This document shows, piece by piece, positions 25,760-34,384 of a DNA stretch of 49,420 nucleotides (positions are counted from its first letter, which is position 1; each line of letters opens with the position of its first letter). A model generated the notes under the pieces. It worked only from the letters and a program-made list of their open reading frames with translations. It made no database searches and had not been told where the DNA came from. Origin of the DNA: JAHEJA01 sp965657215 (GTDB lineage: Bacteria > Pseudomonadota > Alphaproteobacteria > Rhodobacterales > Rhodobacteraceae); the NCBI GenBank assembly GCA_965657215.1, contig CBFHNR010000018.1:1-49420 (forward strand). The letters run 5' to 3'. Position numbers and translations under genes: made by a program.

Positions 25760-26809
25760 ATGACGCATTTATGGGTACGCGCCGAGCAAAGAAATAACGA
25801 AGATCGCGTCGGCATAACGCCCGATGGCGTTCGTAGTTTGATGGAACAAGGGTTTCAAATTACCGTTGAACACAGTCGATCACGCATAATTCCCGACCAA
25901 GACTATGCTGCCACTGGGTGTGCTATGGCGGCTGAGAATAGCTGGCCCAGCGCACCTAAAGACGCCATAATCTTTGGGCTAAAAGAGCTTCCTGAGGATG
26001 GAACGCCTCTGATCCATCGGCACATCATGTTTGGACATGCCTACAAGGACCAACATTCAGGCAAGGCCCTATTGCAGCGGTTCAAAGCTGGGGGCGGAAC
26101 GCTTTATGATTTGGAATATCTTGTCGATGAAGCGGGTCGGCGCGTCGCTGCCTTTGGCTATTGGGCTGGGTACGCAGGGGCTGCGGTTACGCTGAAATGT
26201 TGGGCCGCGCAAAAAGACGTCTCAATTTGTGGTCCAGTACAATCCTATCCTCACAAGGACGCCTTGCTCGCCGACCTAAAAACCATGATGACATCACATT
26301 CTTTACCCAATGCCATTGTGATTGGCGCCTTGGGACGCGTTGGTACTGGGGCAAGTGATCTATGCGAGGCTCTTGGGATAGAGGTGACAAAGTGGGACAT
26401 GAAGGAAACTGCAAGCGGCGGGCCGTTTCCTGAAATTTTGGACCATGAGTTGTTCTTTAACTGCATCTTGGCGCGCCCAGACACCCCCGTGTTTGTTCCC
26501 GCAAGTGCCCTCACCAGTGAGCGGCGATTAAGAGCTATTGGCGATATCGCATGTGACCCTGATAGCCACTATAACCCAATTCCTATCTACGATCGTGCCA
26601 CCGACTGGGACGCACCTGCATTTCGCGCACACAACGAGCCCGTTTTAGACGTCATGGCCATTGATAACCTACCCTCCCTCTTGCCTCTAGAAAGCTCGCA
26701 GGATTTCGCTGAACAGCTGTTGCCATCCTTGCAGAGTTCAAACAATTTGGACGGTGGCGTGTGGGGCCGCGCATTCACGACATTCAATCATCACATAAAC
26801 GAGGTATGA
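25760..26809 (+). CDS. Saccharopine dehydrogenase, NAD+/L-lysine-forming type (LYS1-like)
   Basis: A 349-residue protein of the alanine dehydrogenase/PNT superfamily. It carries segments expected for LYS1-type enzymes: VRAEQRNNEDRVGITPDGV at the N-terminus, HIMFGHAYKDQ (about residues 88-98) and YWAGYAGAA. The enzyme interconverts lysine plus 2-oxoglutarate with saccharopine. The next gene, one base later, encodes the second saccharopine dehydrogenase type, so the pair covers lysine to glutamate plus aminoadipate semialdehyde. Direction is probably catabolic, since dapA shows lysine is made by the DAP route. Confidence 0.88.
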   Translation: MTHLWVRAEQRNNEDRVGITPDGVRSLMEQGFQITVEHSRSRIIPDQDYAATGCAMAAENSWPSAPKDAIIFGLKELPEDGTPLIHRHIMFGHAYKDQHSGKALLQRFKAGGGTLYDLEYLVDEAGRRVAAFGYWAGYAGAAVTLKCWAAQKDVSICGPVQSYPHKDALLADLKTMMTSHSLPNAIVIGALGRVGTGASDLCEALGIEVTKWDMKETASGGPFPEILDHELFFNCILARPDTPVFVPASALTSERRLRAIGDIACDPDSHYNPIPIYDRATDWDAPAFRAHNEPVLDVMAIDNLPSLLPLESSQDFAEQLLPSLQSSNNLDGGVWGRAFTTFNHHINEV

Positions 26810-26810
26810 T

Positions 26811-27953
26811 ATGACAATTCATTGGTGTGGCACTGGCCTATCCGCCGTTCCGGGACTTCGGCGCCTTTTGGAGAATGGTCAAGACGTGGTGGTTTGGAAC
26901 CGCACACTTGACAAAGCCCAAGACGCAGTTGGCGATCTCACGGATAATTTGCGCAAGTTTGACATGGATAGCCTGGCCGATACTGTTGAAAAGGGCGATA
27001 TCATCGTTTCAATGCTACCTGGTGATCTTCATGTGCCCTTGGCAAAAATCGCAATCGCAAATGAAGCGCATTTTGTTAGCTCATCCTACATTGCCCCCGA
27101 AATGCGCGCCCTAGATGATGCGGCAAGAGCAGCAGGCGTGTCCTTGATCAACGAAGTGGGTCTTGATCCTGGGATCGATCATTTGATGGCGCATCACTTG
27201 GTTGAGGACTATCGAGCCTCTGAGGCCTGTGACGATGCAAACGAAATCAGCTTTATTTCCTATTGTGGTGGTATCCCCAAGATTCCAAACCCATTTCGAT
27301 ATAAATTCTCATGGTCGCCGTTGGGTGTTCTCAAAGCATTGAAATCACCATCAAAATCAATCAAGAATTTCGAGGAATATGATGTTGCGCGTCCTTGGGA
27401 TGCGATCACATCCTATACGGCGCCTTTGGAGCAAGAGGAAACATTTGAGGTCTATCCAAACCGCGATAGCCTTCCGTTTATGCAGCAATATAAATTTGAC
27501 CCGAACTGGAAGGTCAAAAATTTCGTGCGCGGCACACTTCGCCTAAATGGATGGAAAGACGCGTGGTCCCCTGTTTTCCAAGAAATCGAAACCCTGTCTG
27601 GACCCTCAGGGGATCAGCGGCTTGCCGAAATGTCTGACGAATTCTGGGATAAAAACGCCTATGATCCCGATGAACCAGATCGCGTCGTCCTCTGTGTCAG
27701 CCTTAAGGTCGAACGCGATGGCACACCTGTTTGGCACAAAACCTATGTCATGGATGCATGGGGGGAAAACGGCGTAACAGCGATGGCACGACTCGTCTCT
27801 AATCCAGTGTCCTTTGCAATTGAAGCCATCCAAAACGGGGACATCTCATCAGGGGTTCACGCAGCGCCAAGTGATGCAAAATTGGTGCAAAATTGGATGA
27901 CAAAAATCGGCACTCTCGCTCAATATTTGGATGCTAAAAACCATCTACTCTAA
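26811..27953 (+). CDS. Saccharopine dehydrogenase, L-glutamate-forming type (LYS9-like)
   Basis: A 380-residue protein with an N-terminal Rossmann fold (IHWCGTGLSAVPGLRRLL) and the hallmark NEVGLDPGIDHLMAHH (about residues 117-132), followed by the CGGIPKIPNPFRYKFSWSP substrate-binding segment. It splits saccharopine to glutamate and alpha-aminoadipate semialdehyde with NAD(P)+. It begins one base after the LYS1-like gene, with GAGG as ribosome binding site inside the upstream gene, so the two are coupled. No aminoadipate semialdehyde dehydrogenase is seen nearby. Confidence 0.9.
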   Translation: MTIHWCGTGLSAVPGLRRLLENGQDVVVWNRTLDKAQDAVGDLTDNLRKFDMDSLADTVEKGDIIVSMLPGDLHVPLAKIAIANEAHFVSSSYIAPEMRALDDAARAAGVSLINEVGLDPGIDHLMAHHLVEDYRASEACDDANEISFISYCGGIPKIPNPFRYKFSWSPLGVLKALKSPSKSIKNFEEYDVARPWDAITSYTAPLEQEETFEVYPNRDSLPFMQQYKFDPNWKVKNFVRGTLRLNGWKDAWSPVFQEIETLSGPSGDQRLAEMSDEFWDKNAYDPDEPDRVVLCVSLKVERDGTPVWHKTYVMDAWGENGVTAMARLVSNPVSFAIEAIQNGDISSGVHAAPSDAKLVQNWMTKIGTLAQYLDAKNHLL

Positions 27954-28045
27954 AGGGTAGGAAATTTCTTTTTAGGACTCTGGGTAAAATTTGCACAATT
28001 CTTGCTGTTAGTACTCACAAGACACGTGCTTATCCGGAGACCTAA

Positions 28046-29119
28046 ATGCTGCCCTTTAAACAGACAGTAACTGCATGGGATGTTATTGAACCCCTGCTTG
28101 AAGACGCAATTGAAGAGTTCTTTGAATTTATATTCGCGGATCCTGATCTAGAAGAAATGATCAAGGATCAAAGCGTCCCACGCTTGAAAAATGTTCTGCG
28201 CAACCATTGGCAACAGGCGCTCACCGAGGGATATAACTCAACATACCAAGAACGGATGGAACGCATTGGCAACCACCATGCACGCATTGGTCTGACGCCA
28301 GAGGTTTTCTGCGAAGCCTACGGCGTCGTGTTGAAATCCGTTCAACGTCAAGCAGCCGTTAAGTACAAAAACAATCCGAAAAAACGCCAGCTTGCCAACG
28401 AAACCATGACAAATGCCGTGTTCATGGATCTCGCAAATGGTATTGCCACTTACTCTCATGTGATTGACGACAAGCGTCATGTGACAGCTGACAAAATTTT
28501 GCTTGGGTCAAGTGAATTTGAAACGCGCATGGCACAATTGTCGAGCGAAATGCACACATTAGGTAGCTCCGTTACTCAGATGAACTCCTCCATCCAAGAG
28601 ATCGGCCAAAGCGCGCAGAAATCCACGAGTTTCGCCCGCGAAGCAACAACAAAAGCAGATAGCGCAGCCGCATCCATGACCTCCGTTTATGATGCGTCCG
28701 AAGAAATCGGTTCATTCTTGAATATCATCACTGAGATTGCCGACAAAACCAAACTATTGGCCGTAAACGCCGCCATTGAGGCCGCTCGAGCCGGCGAAGC
28801 GGGGAAAGGCTTTACCGTGGTTGCGGATGAAGTGCGCCAACTCGCCGAAGGCACAGAACGGGGCGCAAAGGATGTCGCAAGTAAAGTTGAAGAAATCCGA
28901 AATGCCGTCACCGGTCTAAAGACCACCATTGAAGGTGTGCAAAAAAGCTTTAGCCAAGTTTTGCAATCCTCAGACAATATCGAACAGGCCGTGTCCGAAC
29001 AAAAAGACGCCTCTCAAGCAATGAGTGAACGCATGCTCAACTTGGAAAACACCGTCGAAGAACAAATGACCAATTTGTCAAAAATGTTCAAAGACATGGA
29101 AAATATACTGCACGACTAA
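28046..29119 (+). CDS. Soluble globin-coupled chemotaxis-type transducer 1
   Basis: A 357-residue protein with no membrane segment. Residues 1 to about 165 resemble the sensor globin of HemAT-type globin-coupled sensors. H78, in HHARIGLTPEVFCEAY, is the expected proximal heme ligand. Residues from about 170 to the end form a short MCP signalling coiled coil with the hairpin tip TKLLAVNAAIEAARAGEAGKG. The protein would sense O2 or another heme ligand and signal to CheA/CheW. No che genes are in the window. There is no C-terminal CheR-docking pentapeptide and little room for methylation helices. CGGAGA lies before the ATG. A colinear paralogue follows 23 bases later. Confidence 0.88.
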   Translation: MLPFKQTVTAWDVIEPLLEDAIEEFFEFIFADPDLEEMIKDQSVPRLKNVLRNHWQQALTEGYNSTYQERMERIGNHHARIGLTPEVFCEAYGVVLKSVQRQAAVKYKNNPKKRQLANETMTNAVFMDLANGIATYSHVIDDKRHVTADKILLGSSEFETRMAQLSSEMHTLGSSVTQMNSSIQEIGQSAQKSTSFAREATTKADSAAASMTSVYDASEEIGSFLNIITEIADKTKLLAVNAAIEAARAGEAGKGFTVVADEVRQLAEGTERGAKDVASKVEEIRNAVTGLKTTIEGVQKSFSQVLQSSDNIEQAVSEQKDASQAMSERMLNLENTVEEQMTNLSKMFKDMENILHD

Positions 29120-29142
29120 ACCCAAATAGGACCGAAACCAAA

Positions 29143-30216
29143 ATGTTCTTTGACAGTCAGCCCAAAGATACGTGGACATTGATGTCTCCGTTTTTAGACC
29201 AAGCTTTAGACGCCTTTTATGAGGCGGTCCAAGATGACCAACATATTGCCAGCCTCCTTGAGGGGCATGACATCATGCGTCTAAAACAGCTTCAAAAAAA
29301 GCACTGGCAGATGACATTTTCGGATGGCTTCAACTCAAGCTACCAAGAGCGCATGCAGCGGATCGTCTTGGCCCATGCCAAGATTGGCCTAGAGCCAAGC
29401 ATGTATTGTGACGGCTATAGCGCGTTTTTGGATAACTTGATGGAATTGGCCAATTCGCATTACAAAAAGTCCCCCAAAACGACTGTTGCCATTATCCGCG
29501 ACACAATCTCAACTGTGATCAAAGACCTCAGCTTTTCAATGGCCGCGTATCAAGATTTCGCCAGAACAGCCGCTGTTGAAAACGCTCAAGCAACAGTGAC
29601 CTACGCCAACGATTTCTCTGGCAGAATGCGGAATTTGAACGACGACGTTTCGGCGGTGAACACGGCTGTTGCGGATATGAATGGATCGATTGTCAACATC
29701 TCTGACAACGTCGACGAGGCTGCCAATTTCGCAAATGCAGCAACTGAACGCGCAAATTCCGCCTCTGCGTCCATGAAATCTGTGGCGGATGCCTCTGAGG
29801 AAATTGGGTCCTTCTTGAACATCATCACTGAGATTGCTGATAAGACGAAATTGCTTGCGGTAAACGCGGCGATTGAAGCCGCGCGGGCTGGTGAGGCTGG
29901 CAAAGGGTTTACGGTTGTTGCGGACGAAGTGCGTCAATTGGCCGAAGGCACGGACGCCGGTGCCAAAGACGTTGCTCTGAAGGTGGATGAAATTCAAAAA
30001 TCAGTGGAAATGTTACAGCGCACAATCGAAAACGTTCAAGACAGCTTTACCCATGTTTTGGGTGCCACCGATAAAATCGCAAGCGCCGTTCACGTTCAAA
30101 AAAGCGGATCGCAAGATATCGCGGACAAACTGGTCAACATTCAGGGGTCTGTCGAAGATCAACTCAAAACAGTTGGACAGCTGATCTCAACGGCGGAAAA
30201 AACGCTCAACCCTTAA
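29143..30216 (+). CDS. Soluble globin-coupled chemotaxis-type transducer 2
   Basis: Also exactly 357 residues, and alignable to its upstream neighbour without gaps in the regions compared. The globin-like N-terminus retains H78 in AHAKIGLEPSMYCDGY. The MCP part from about residue 217 is identical over 55 residues to transducer 1 (DASEEIGSFLNIITEIADKT through VADEVRQLAEGT), while the DNA differs at many synonymous sites. The N-terminal sensor halves differ strongly, so the two may sense different ligands or redox states, or form heterodimers. No membrane anchor or CheR pentapeptide is seen. Its stop overlaps that of the convergent SDR gene within TTAA. Confidence 0.86.
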   Translation: MFFDSQPKDTWTLMSPFLDQALDAFYEAVQDDQHIASLLEGHDIMRLKQLQKKHWQMTFSDGFNSSYQERMQRIVLAHAKIGLEPSMYCDGYSAFLDNLMELANSHYKKSPKTTVAIIRDTISTVIKDLSFSMAAYQDFARTAAVENAQATVTYANDFSGRMRNLNDDVSAVNTAVADMNGSIVNISDNVDEAANFANAATERANSASASMKSVADASEEIGSFLNIITEIADKTKLLAVNAAIEAARAGEAGKGFTVVADEVRQLAEGTDAGAKDVALKVDEIQKSVEMLQRTIENVQDSFTHVLGATDKIASAVHVQKSGSQDIADKLVNIQGSVEDQLKTVGQLISTAEKTLNP

Positions 30217-30944
30217 GAAAACAGTCGATAATATAGCCAATTCGGCAGGAACTGTGCCCCGCGAAACACCCAACTAAAGGGGCGCGGAAAGGCACAGTTA
30301 AACGACTTGGATCGCATATGAGCCATCATATGACCCGATGCAATTTCTGGCGTCATTATTGACGGCATTTTGAAATCGTTTTTGTCTGTGAGGCGCGTTT
30401 TGATAAACCCAGGGTGCGCAATTTGCACGTCAACATTAGTGGATTTCAGGTCATAGTAAAGCGACTCTGCAAGCCCTAGCAAGCCCGCCTTGGACGCAGA
30501 ATATCCGATGGCTGCGGGCAATCCACGATAGGCGGATAGGCTCCCTGTTAAGACAACGTGACCAGAATTACGCGTGATCATAGATGGCAAAACATGGCCC
30601 AAAACACGCATAGCCCCCGTAAAGTTCACATCAATCATCGCCAGTGCCTTGCTATGATCCCAGTCTTGCGCCGCCATTGGCCAATAGACACCCGCCAAAT
30701 AAACGATGCCATCGACCTCCCCTATAGTGTCGACGGCAGATGCGATGCTGTCATCATCTTGCACATCGACTGGAACGACAGAACACGGGCCGCTCACCTC
30801 TTTGGCAACTGTGTCTAATGCCGCCTGATTACGTGCTGAGAGGATGACTGTTGCACCTGCTTTGGACAAATCCTTTGCCAAAGCCGCCCCTAATCCGTCG
30901 CTTGCTCCAATGAGCCAATAGCGTTTTCCACTAAAATCACGCAT
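30213..30944 (-). CDS. Short-chain dehydrogenase/reductase (SDR)
   Basis: A 243-residue classical SDR: cofactor motif GASDGLG (residues 13-19), catalytic Ser in TGSLSAY and the YSASK motif. It is the last gene of the four-gene minus-strand unit UfaD-like/DUF1365/MFS/SDR, and its start overlaps the MFS gene by 8 bases. This set is adjacent to rpoE-chrR, and a similar SDR belongs to the RpoE-controlled operon in Rhodobacter sphaeroides (from memory), so a role in the singlet-oxygen or lipid-oxidation response is likely. The substrate is unknown. Confidence 0.88.
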   Translation of the reverse strand: MRDFSGKRYWLIGASDGLGAALAKDLSKAGATVILSARNQAALDTVAKEVSGPCSVVPVDVQDDDSIASAVDTIGEVDGIVYLAGVYWPMAAQDWDHSKALAMIDVNFTGAMRVLGHVLPSMITRNSGHVVLTGSLSAYRGLPAAIGYSASKAGLLGLAESLYYDLKSTNVDVQIAHPGFIKTRLTDKNDFKMPSIMTPEIASGHMMAHMRSKSFNCAFPRPFSWVFRGAQFLPNWLYYRLFS

Positions 30945-32142
30945 GATATTTTCCTATTCTATACATCATATAAATCGCCAAGACCTTTAGAACAGAGGGC
31001 ATAATTGCGTAGGCAACACTCAGACTGAGCAAGCCGTTTTCAGTTAGGGCATTGGGATCAAACCCTGTAAGCTCAAGTGCTGGCAAAACCAAAATCGCAG
31101 CAAAGGCTAATGCGAGTTTTGAAGCAAATGACCAGAGACCAAAGCTTATATCCGCAGGGTGGTTTTGTGATTTCAAATGATTTGTGAAGAACACAGGCAT
31201 CAACGTCATATCCGCGCCAGTTGTGGCACCTGTAACGATGCAAATCACAATGAACGGCACAATGGATCCAGTGCCTAAGCCGAAGGCAAACACAAAACTG
31301 ATCAAGGTCGCGATCATGGCAGCCAATAGCACAGGCACAATTCCAAAACGTTGCGCAAGGTAGGACCATAGCGGTGAGGACACCGCCGCAGACAGGAAAA
31401 ATATCACCAACAACGGACCTGCTAAATCAGCCGATCCAAGGCGATATTCCACGAAAAACAAAAACAATGTGGATGTGATTGCGACTGGGGCAGCGTTCAA
31501 AAATCCCAGCAACAAATATGGCCTCAGCGCAAAGGCCAATGTTGCAAATGAGCTTTGGGCAACCTCGATTGCATGGGTTGTCCAATGGCTATACGTTGCC
31601 ACAACAGCAACGATCGCCAATCCCAAAAAGCCCAGCGCAAATCCCGAAAACGGGGTCTCTATGAACAAGGCCAAAACCGTCGGCGCAATCGCCGCCAAGC
31701 AAATCCCAAGCAATTGACCCGTTTCTCGCCACCTTGCGACGATGATCTGCTCTGCTTTAGTGAACAAAATAGCGCATTGGGAATAGAGGATAATGGTCAA
31801 CAGGCTAAACCCTGTGAACACTGCAGCAAGCGTTAAGGCGAACCAAAGGATGGGTGACATCGGTGCTGAGATCGCAAATAACCCGATCATGCCTGATACC
31901 ATCAGCGTTGCCCCTATGATCACCAGCGCACGGATATAATCCTTGGCGCGTGAAACCAATCGCCCTAGCAAGGGGTCTTGAACAACATCGAGCAGTCGCA
32001 ACCCAAATAGCACCGCGCCTAGGGCCGTCAGGCTAACGTCATAGGTATCCACAAAGTATTTGGGCGCGTGGATATATAACGGCAGCCCCGCCGCCCCTAG
32101 CAATGCGCCGAAAACTGCAAACGGCACTTTTGCCTTGATCAT
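30937..32142 (-). CDS. MFS / GPH-type transporter in the RpoE-linked operon
   Basis: Starting at ATG 32142 the protein has about 401 residues with roughly 12 membrane segments. It carries an RLLDVVQDPLLGRLVSRAKDY loop after the second helix, which resembles the glycoside-pentoside-hexuronide (GPH) branch. The ATG overlaps the DUF1365 stop codon by one base (TGATG), which decides this start over an upstream one and indicates coupling. The substrate is unknown. A comparable transporter occurs in the RpoE-regulated cluster of related bacteria, suggesting a role in membrane-lipid or oxidant handling rather than sugar import. Confidence 0.85.
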   Translation of the reverse strand: MIKAKVPFAVFGALLGAAGLPLYIHAPKYFVDTYDVSLTALGAVLFGLRLLDVVQDPLLGRLVSRAKDYIRALVIIGATLMVSGMIGLFAISAPMSPILWFALTLAAVFTGFSLLTIILYSQCAILFTKAEQIIVARWRETGQLLGICLAAIAPTVLALFIETPFSGFALGFLGLAIVAVVATYSHWTTHAIEVAQSSFATLAFALRPYLLLGFLNAAPVAITSTLFLFFVEYRLGSADLAGPLLVIFFLSAAVSSPLWSYLAQRFGIVPVLLAAMIATLISFVFAFGLGTGSIVPFIVICIVTGATTGADMTLMPVFFTNHLKSQNHPADISFGLWSFASKLALAFAAILVLPALELTGFDPNALTENGLLSLSVAYAIMPSVLKVLAIYMMYRIGKYHA

Positions 32143-32894
32143 CAAGACACCTCTTGTTGCGGAGGTGTTGTGCGATCCCGATATTTCGCACCCTTGAGCC
32201 ACAGCTTAAGAGCTTGCCAATGGATCAATCCTAGAACGCGGCGCGATCCAAACGGCCGTCGCACGCAAGACCATATAATGTCACGGTTCCGCAGTGGTCG
32301 CCGCGGACCAATAAGGTTGGCCATGACCCCACCGTGAGGAAGTTGCAGATCAATCCAAATGCCGACCTTGTCATCGCGAATATCAAAGCGGAATTCATAT
32401 GTCCCATCTATCGGTTGAAAGGGGCTGACGTGGAAAATTTTGTCCGCAAACAAACGCTGATCCCGCGTAATCGGAGATAGATCGGCGTTGCGACAGATAT
32501 AAGAATGTCGATCCCCAAAGGTGTTGCTCACCTCTGCGATAACGACGCATAACGCACCATCGGCATTATGACACAACCAAAAGCTCACTGGATTAAAGAC
32601 ATGCCCTAGTATGCGCGGTTGTGCCAACAGCTGAATTGGACCTGCTAGCTCAATATTAAATTCCGCCAGAACCTGACGTACCCACTCGACCCCTTTGCCG
32701 TGTTTGGGCGCACCACCATGATCACGATCTCTTAGACTAAACAGGCCCGATTTGTTCAAAGAAAATAACCAAGGCGCCCGGCAGGGTTTGTCTAAATCAA
32801 GCAAGACATAATCAATAGAATACCGAAAAGCGTTTTTTAAATCGCCTCGACGTCCATGCCACGTGGTTCCTTGGATAAAATTTACATTGGTCAT
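32142..32894 (-). CDS. DUF1365 family protein
   Basis: A 250-residue protein with the DUF1365 features: an N-terminal HGRRGDLKNAFRYSIDYVLLDLD segment, the central ILGHVFNPVSFWLCHN, and KIFHVSPFQPIDGTYEFRF. The biochemical function is unknown. It is nearly always found beside an FAD-dependent amine-oxidase-like protein and often a cyclopropane-fatty-acid-synthase-like methyltransferase, which hints at modification of unsaturated fatty acyl chains. Here it overlaps the UfaD-like gene by 4 bases (ATGA) upstream and the MFS gene by 1 base downstream. Confidence 0.92.
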   Translation of the reverse strand: MTNVNFIQGTTWHGRRGDLKNAFRYSIDYVLLDLDKPCRAPWLFSLNKSGLFSLRDRDHGGAPKHGKGVEWVRQVLAEFNIELAGPIQLLAQPRILGHVFNPVSFWLCHNADGALCVVIAEVSNTFGDRHSYICRNADLSPITRDQRLFADKIFHVSPFQPIDGTYEFRFDIRDDKVGIWIDLQLPHGGVMANLIGPRRPLRNRDIIWSCVRRPFGSRRVLGLIHWQALKLWLKGAKYRDRTTPPQQEVS

Positions 32895-34189
32895 TCGGCG
32901 ACAATAGGCTGATTAAACTTCAGCTGCATCCCTTCGACAACATCCAACGCACTTGAAAGCCCATCTTCATGGAATCCATTTTTCATCCATGCTCCACAGA
33001 ACCACGTATTACGAGCCCCGTTCATCTGGGCGATTTTGCCCTGTGCATCCAGTGCCGCCAAATCATAAACAGGATGGCGAAGCGTAACTTGATCGTAGAT
33101 AAGCTCTTCTTTGATCGGTTGCGTCGAATTCAAAGTGACAAACATCAGATCATCATGAGGAATTGGTTGCAAAGAGTTCATCCAATAGGTCAAATCGATC
33201 CGCTCAGATTGTTTATTCTTGGTCTCTGTGTAGACCCAGCTTGACCAACATTTGCGGTTCTTTGGCATCACGCTTGTATCTGCATGCAAAACAATATCAT
33301 TAGATTGATATTTCACAGCACCAAGCAATCTGGATTCTTGCTCTGTTGGGTCTTTCAAAAGGGCCAGACTATCATCCGAATGCGTGGCAAAAATAACGTC
33401 ATCAAATTGTTCTGCTTCGTGACCGAATGGTTTTACCACAACCCCTGTTGCGTTCCGTGTCACCGCCTCAATTCCAGCGCCTAGTCTAATATCAACACCC
33501 TTGGTCCGCATCGCTGATTCAAGGCGGGTGACATATTGCACAGACCCCCCATCGACGGTGTACCATTGATGCTGACCCGTATGGCTCAGAAGGGCATGGT
33601 TTTCGAAAAACTGAAGCATTGCATGTGCAGGGAATTCTAAAATCTGTTCCGTCGGAGTGGACCAAATCGCACCTGACAATGGCAGCAAATAATAGTTCTT
33701 GAACCACTCGCCTGTTCCGAGTTTCTTGAGAAAATCTCCAATCGTGAGATCAGGATCACGGCTTACCTCTAGCCCTTTGGAATTGAACCGCACGATATCT
33801 CGCACCATCCTCAGGAACTTGGGATTTATTGCATTCTTGCGCTGTGCAAAAATTGCGTCAAGTGAGGCGAGACCGTATTCAAGCCGTCCCCCATCAATCG
33901 ACGCACCAAAGCTCATGTTGCTCTTGGTAACGGGGACATCCAACTCTTCGAACAATTTTACCATGTGAGGATAATTGGCATAGTTGAACACAATAAACCC
34001 TGTATCGACGGGCTGATCCCCATTTTTACCGGCTACTTTGGTTCTCGCATGCCCGCCCAATCTGGGCTCTGCTTCAAAAAGGGTAACAGTGTGATCTTTA
34101 GCCAAGGCATGAGCCGCACCCATTCCTGTGATACCGCCCCCTATGACTGCTATATTGCGTTTTCCAAAGGCGTGGCGTGGGCTGTTCAT
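32891..34189 (-). CDS. ufaD: FAD-dependent oxidoreductase, UfaD-like (furan fatty acid pathway)
   Basis: A 432-residue flavoprotein of the amine-oxidase/phytoene-desaturase fold. The dinucleotide motif is NIAVIGGGITGMGAAHAL (about residues 13-30), followed by LFEAEPRLGGHART, the GFIVFNYANYPHM segment and the C-terminal FCGAWMKNGFHEDGLSSA. It resembles RSP1091 of Rhodobacter sphaeroides, which I recall is needed for full RpoE activation by singlet oxygen and was later described as the UfaD desaturase making furan fatty acid precursors. It is the first gene of the operon divergent from rpoE-chrR. The UfaM methyltransferase partner is not in the window. The symbol is by similarity. Confidence 0.78.
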   Translation of the reverse strand: MNSPRHAFGKRNIAVIGGGITGMGAAHALAKDHTVTLFEAEPRLGGHARTKVAGKNGDQPVDTGFIVFNYANYPHMVKLFEELDVPVTKSNMSFGASIDGGRLEYGLASLDAIFAQRKNAINPKFLRMVRDIVRFNSKGLEVSRDPDLTIGDFLKKLGTGEWFKNYYLLPLSGAIWSTPTEQILEFPAHAMLQFFENHALLSHTGQHQWYTVDGGSVQYVTRLESAMRTKGVDIRLGAGIEAVTRNATGVVVKPFGHEAEQFDDVIFATHSDDSLALLKDPTEQESRLLGAVKYQSNDIVLHADTSVMPKNRKCWSSWVYTETKNKQSERIDLTYWMNSLQPIPHDDLMFVTLNSTQPIKEELIYDQVTLRHPVYDLAALDAQGKIAQMNGARNTWFCGAWMKNGFHEDGLSSALDVVEGMQLKFNQPIVAE

Positions 34190-34263
34190 AATCGATCTCT
34201 TTTTGTTATTTTAGTTTTGTTACGGCCCAAACCCAAATTTGGATGTATTTTTTACGATCGTTT

Positions 34264-34293
34264 TGATCCAATACAAAGGTAGCACCGTATCCA
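34264..34293 (+). promoter_or_regulatory. Candidate RpoE-type promoter element upstream of rpoE
   Basis: TGATCC at 34264-34269 matches the -35 element known for Rhodobacter RpoE promoters. After 18 bases comes TATCCA (34288-34293), only a loose -10 candidate. It points towards rpoE, about 95 bases before the GTG start. Autoregulation by RpoE would be expected, but the -10 match is weak. The rest of the 195-base gap shows only AT-rich sequence and a palindrome CCAAATTTGG (34233-34242). Confidence 0.35.
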
Positions 34294-34384
34294 AGCTAAA
34301 TATACACACTAAAGGCCTCGCACTGGGTTTTAGATCATGATAGGAGTAAGGCTAACACCGAACAACAAGGCAAGTACCTGAAAC

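Noticed and set aside
34308..34337. Possible RpoE-type promoter for the UfaD-like operon on the minus strand (TGATCT at 34337-34332)
   Set aside because: At 17-18 base spacing the -10 position reads TTTAGT, which is not a good match. I did not list it as a feature.
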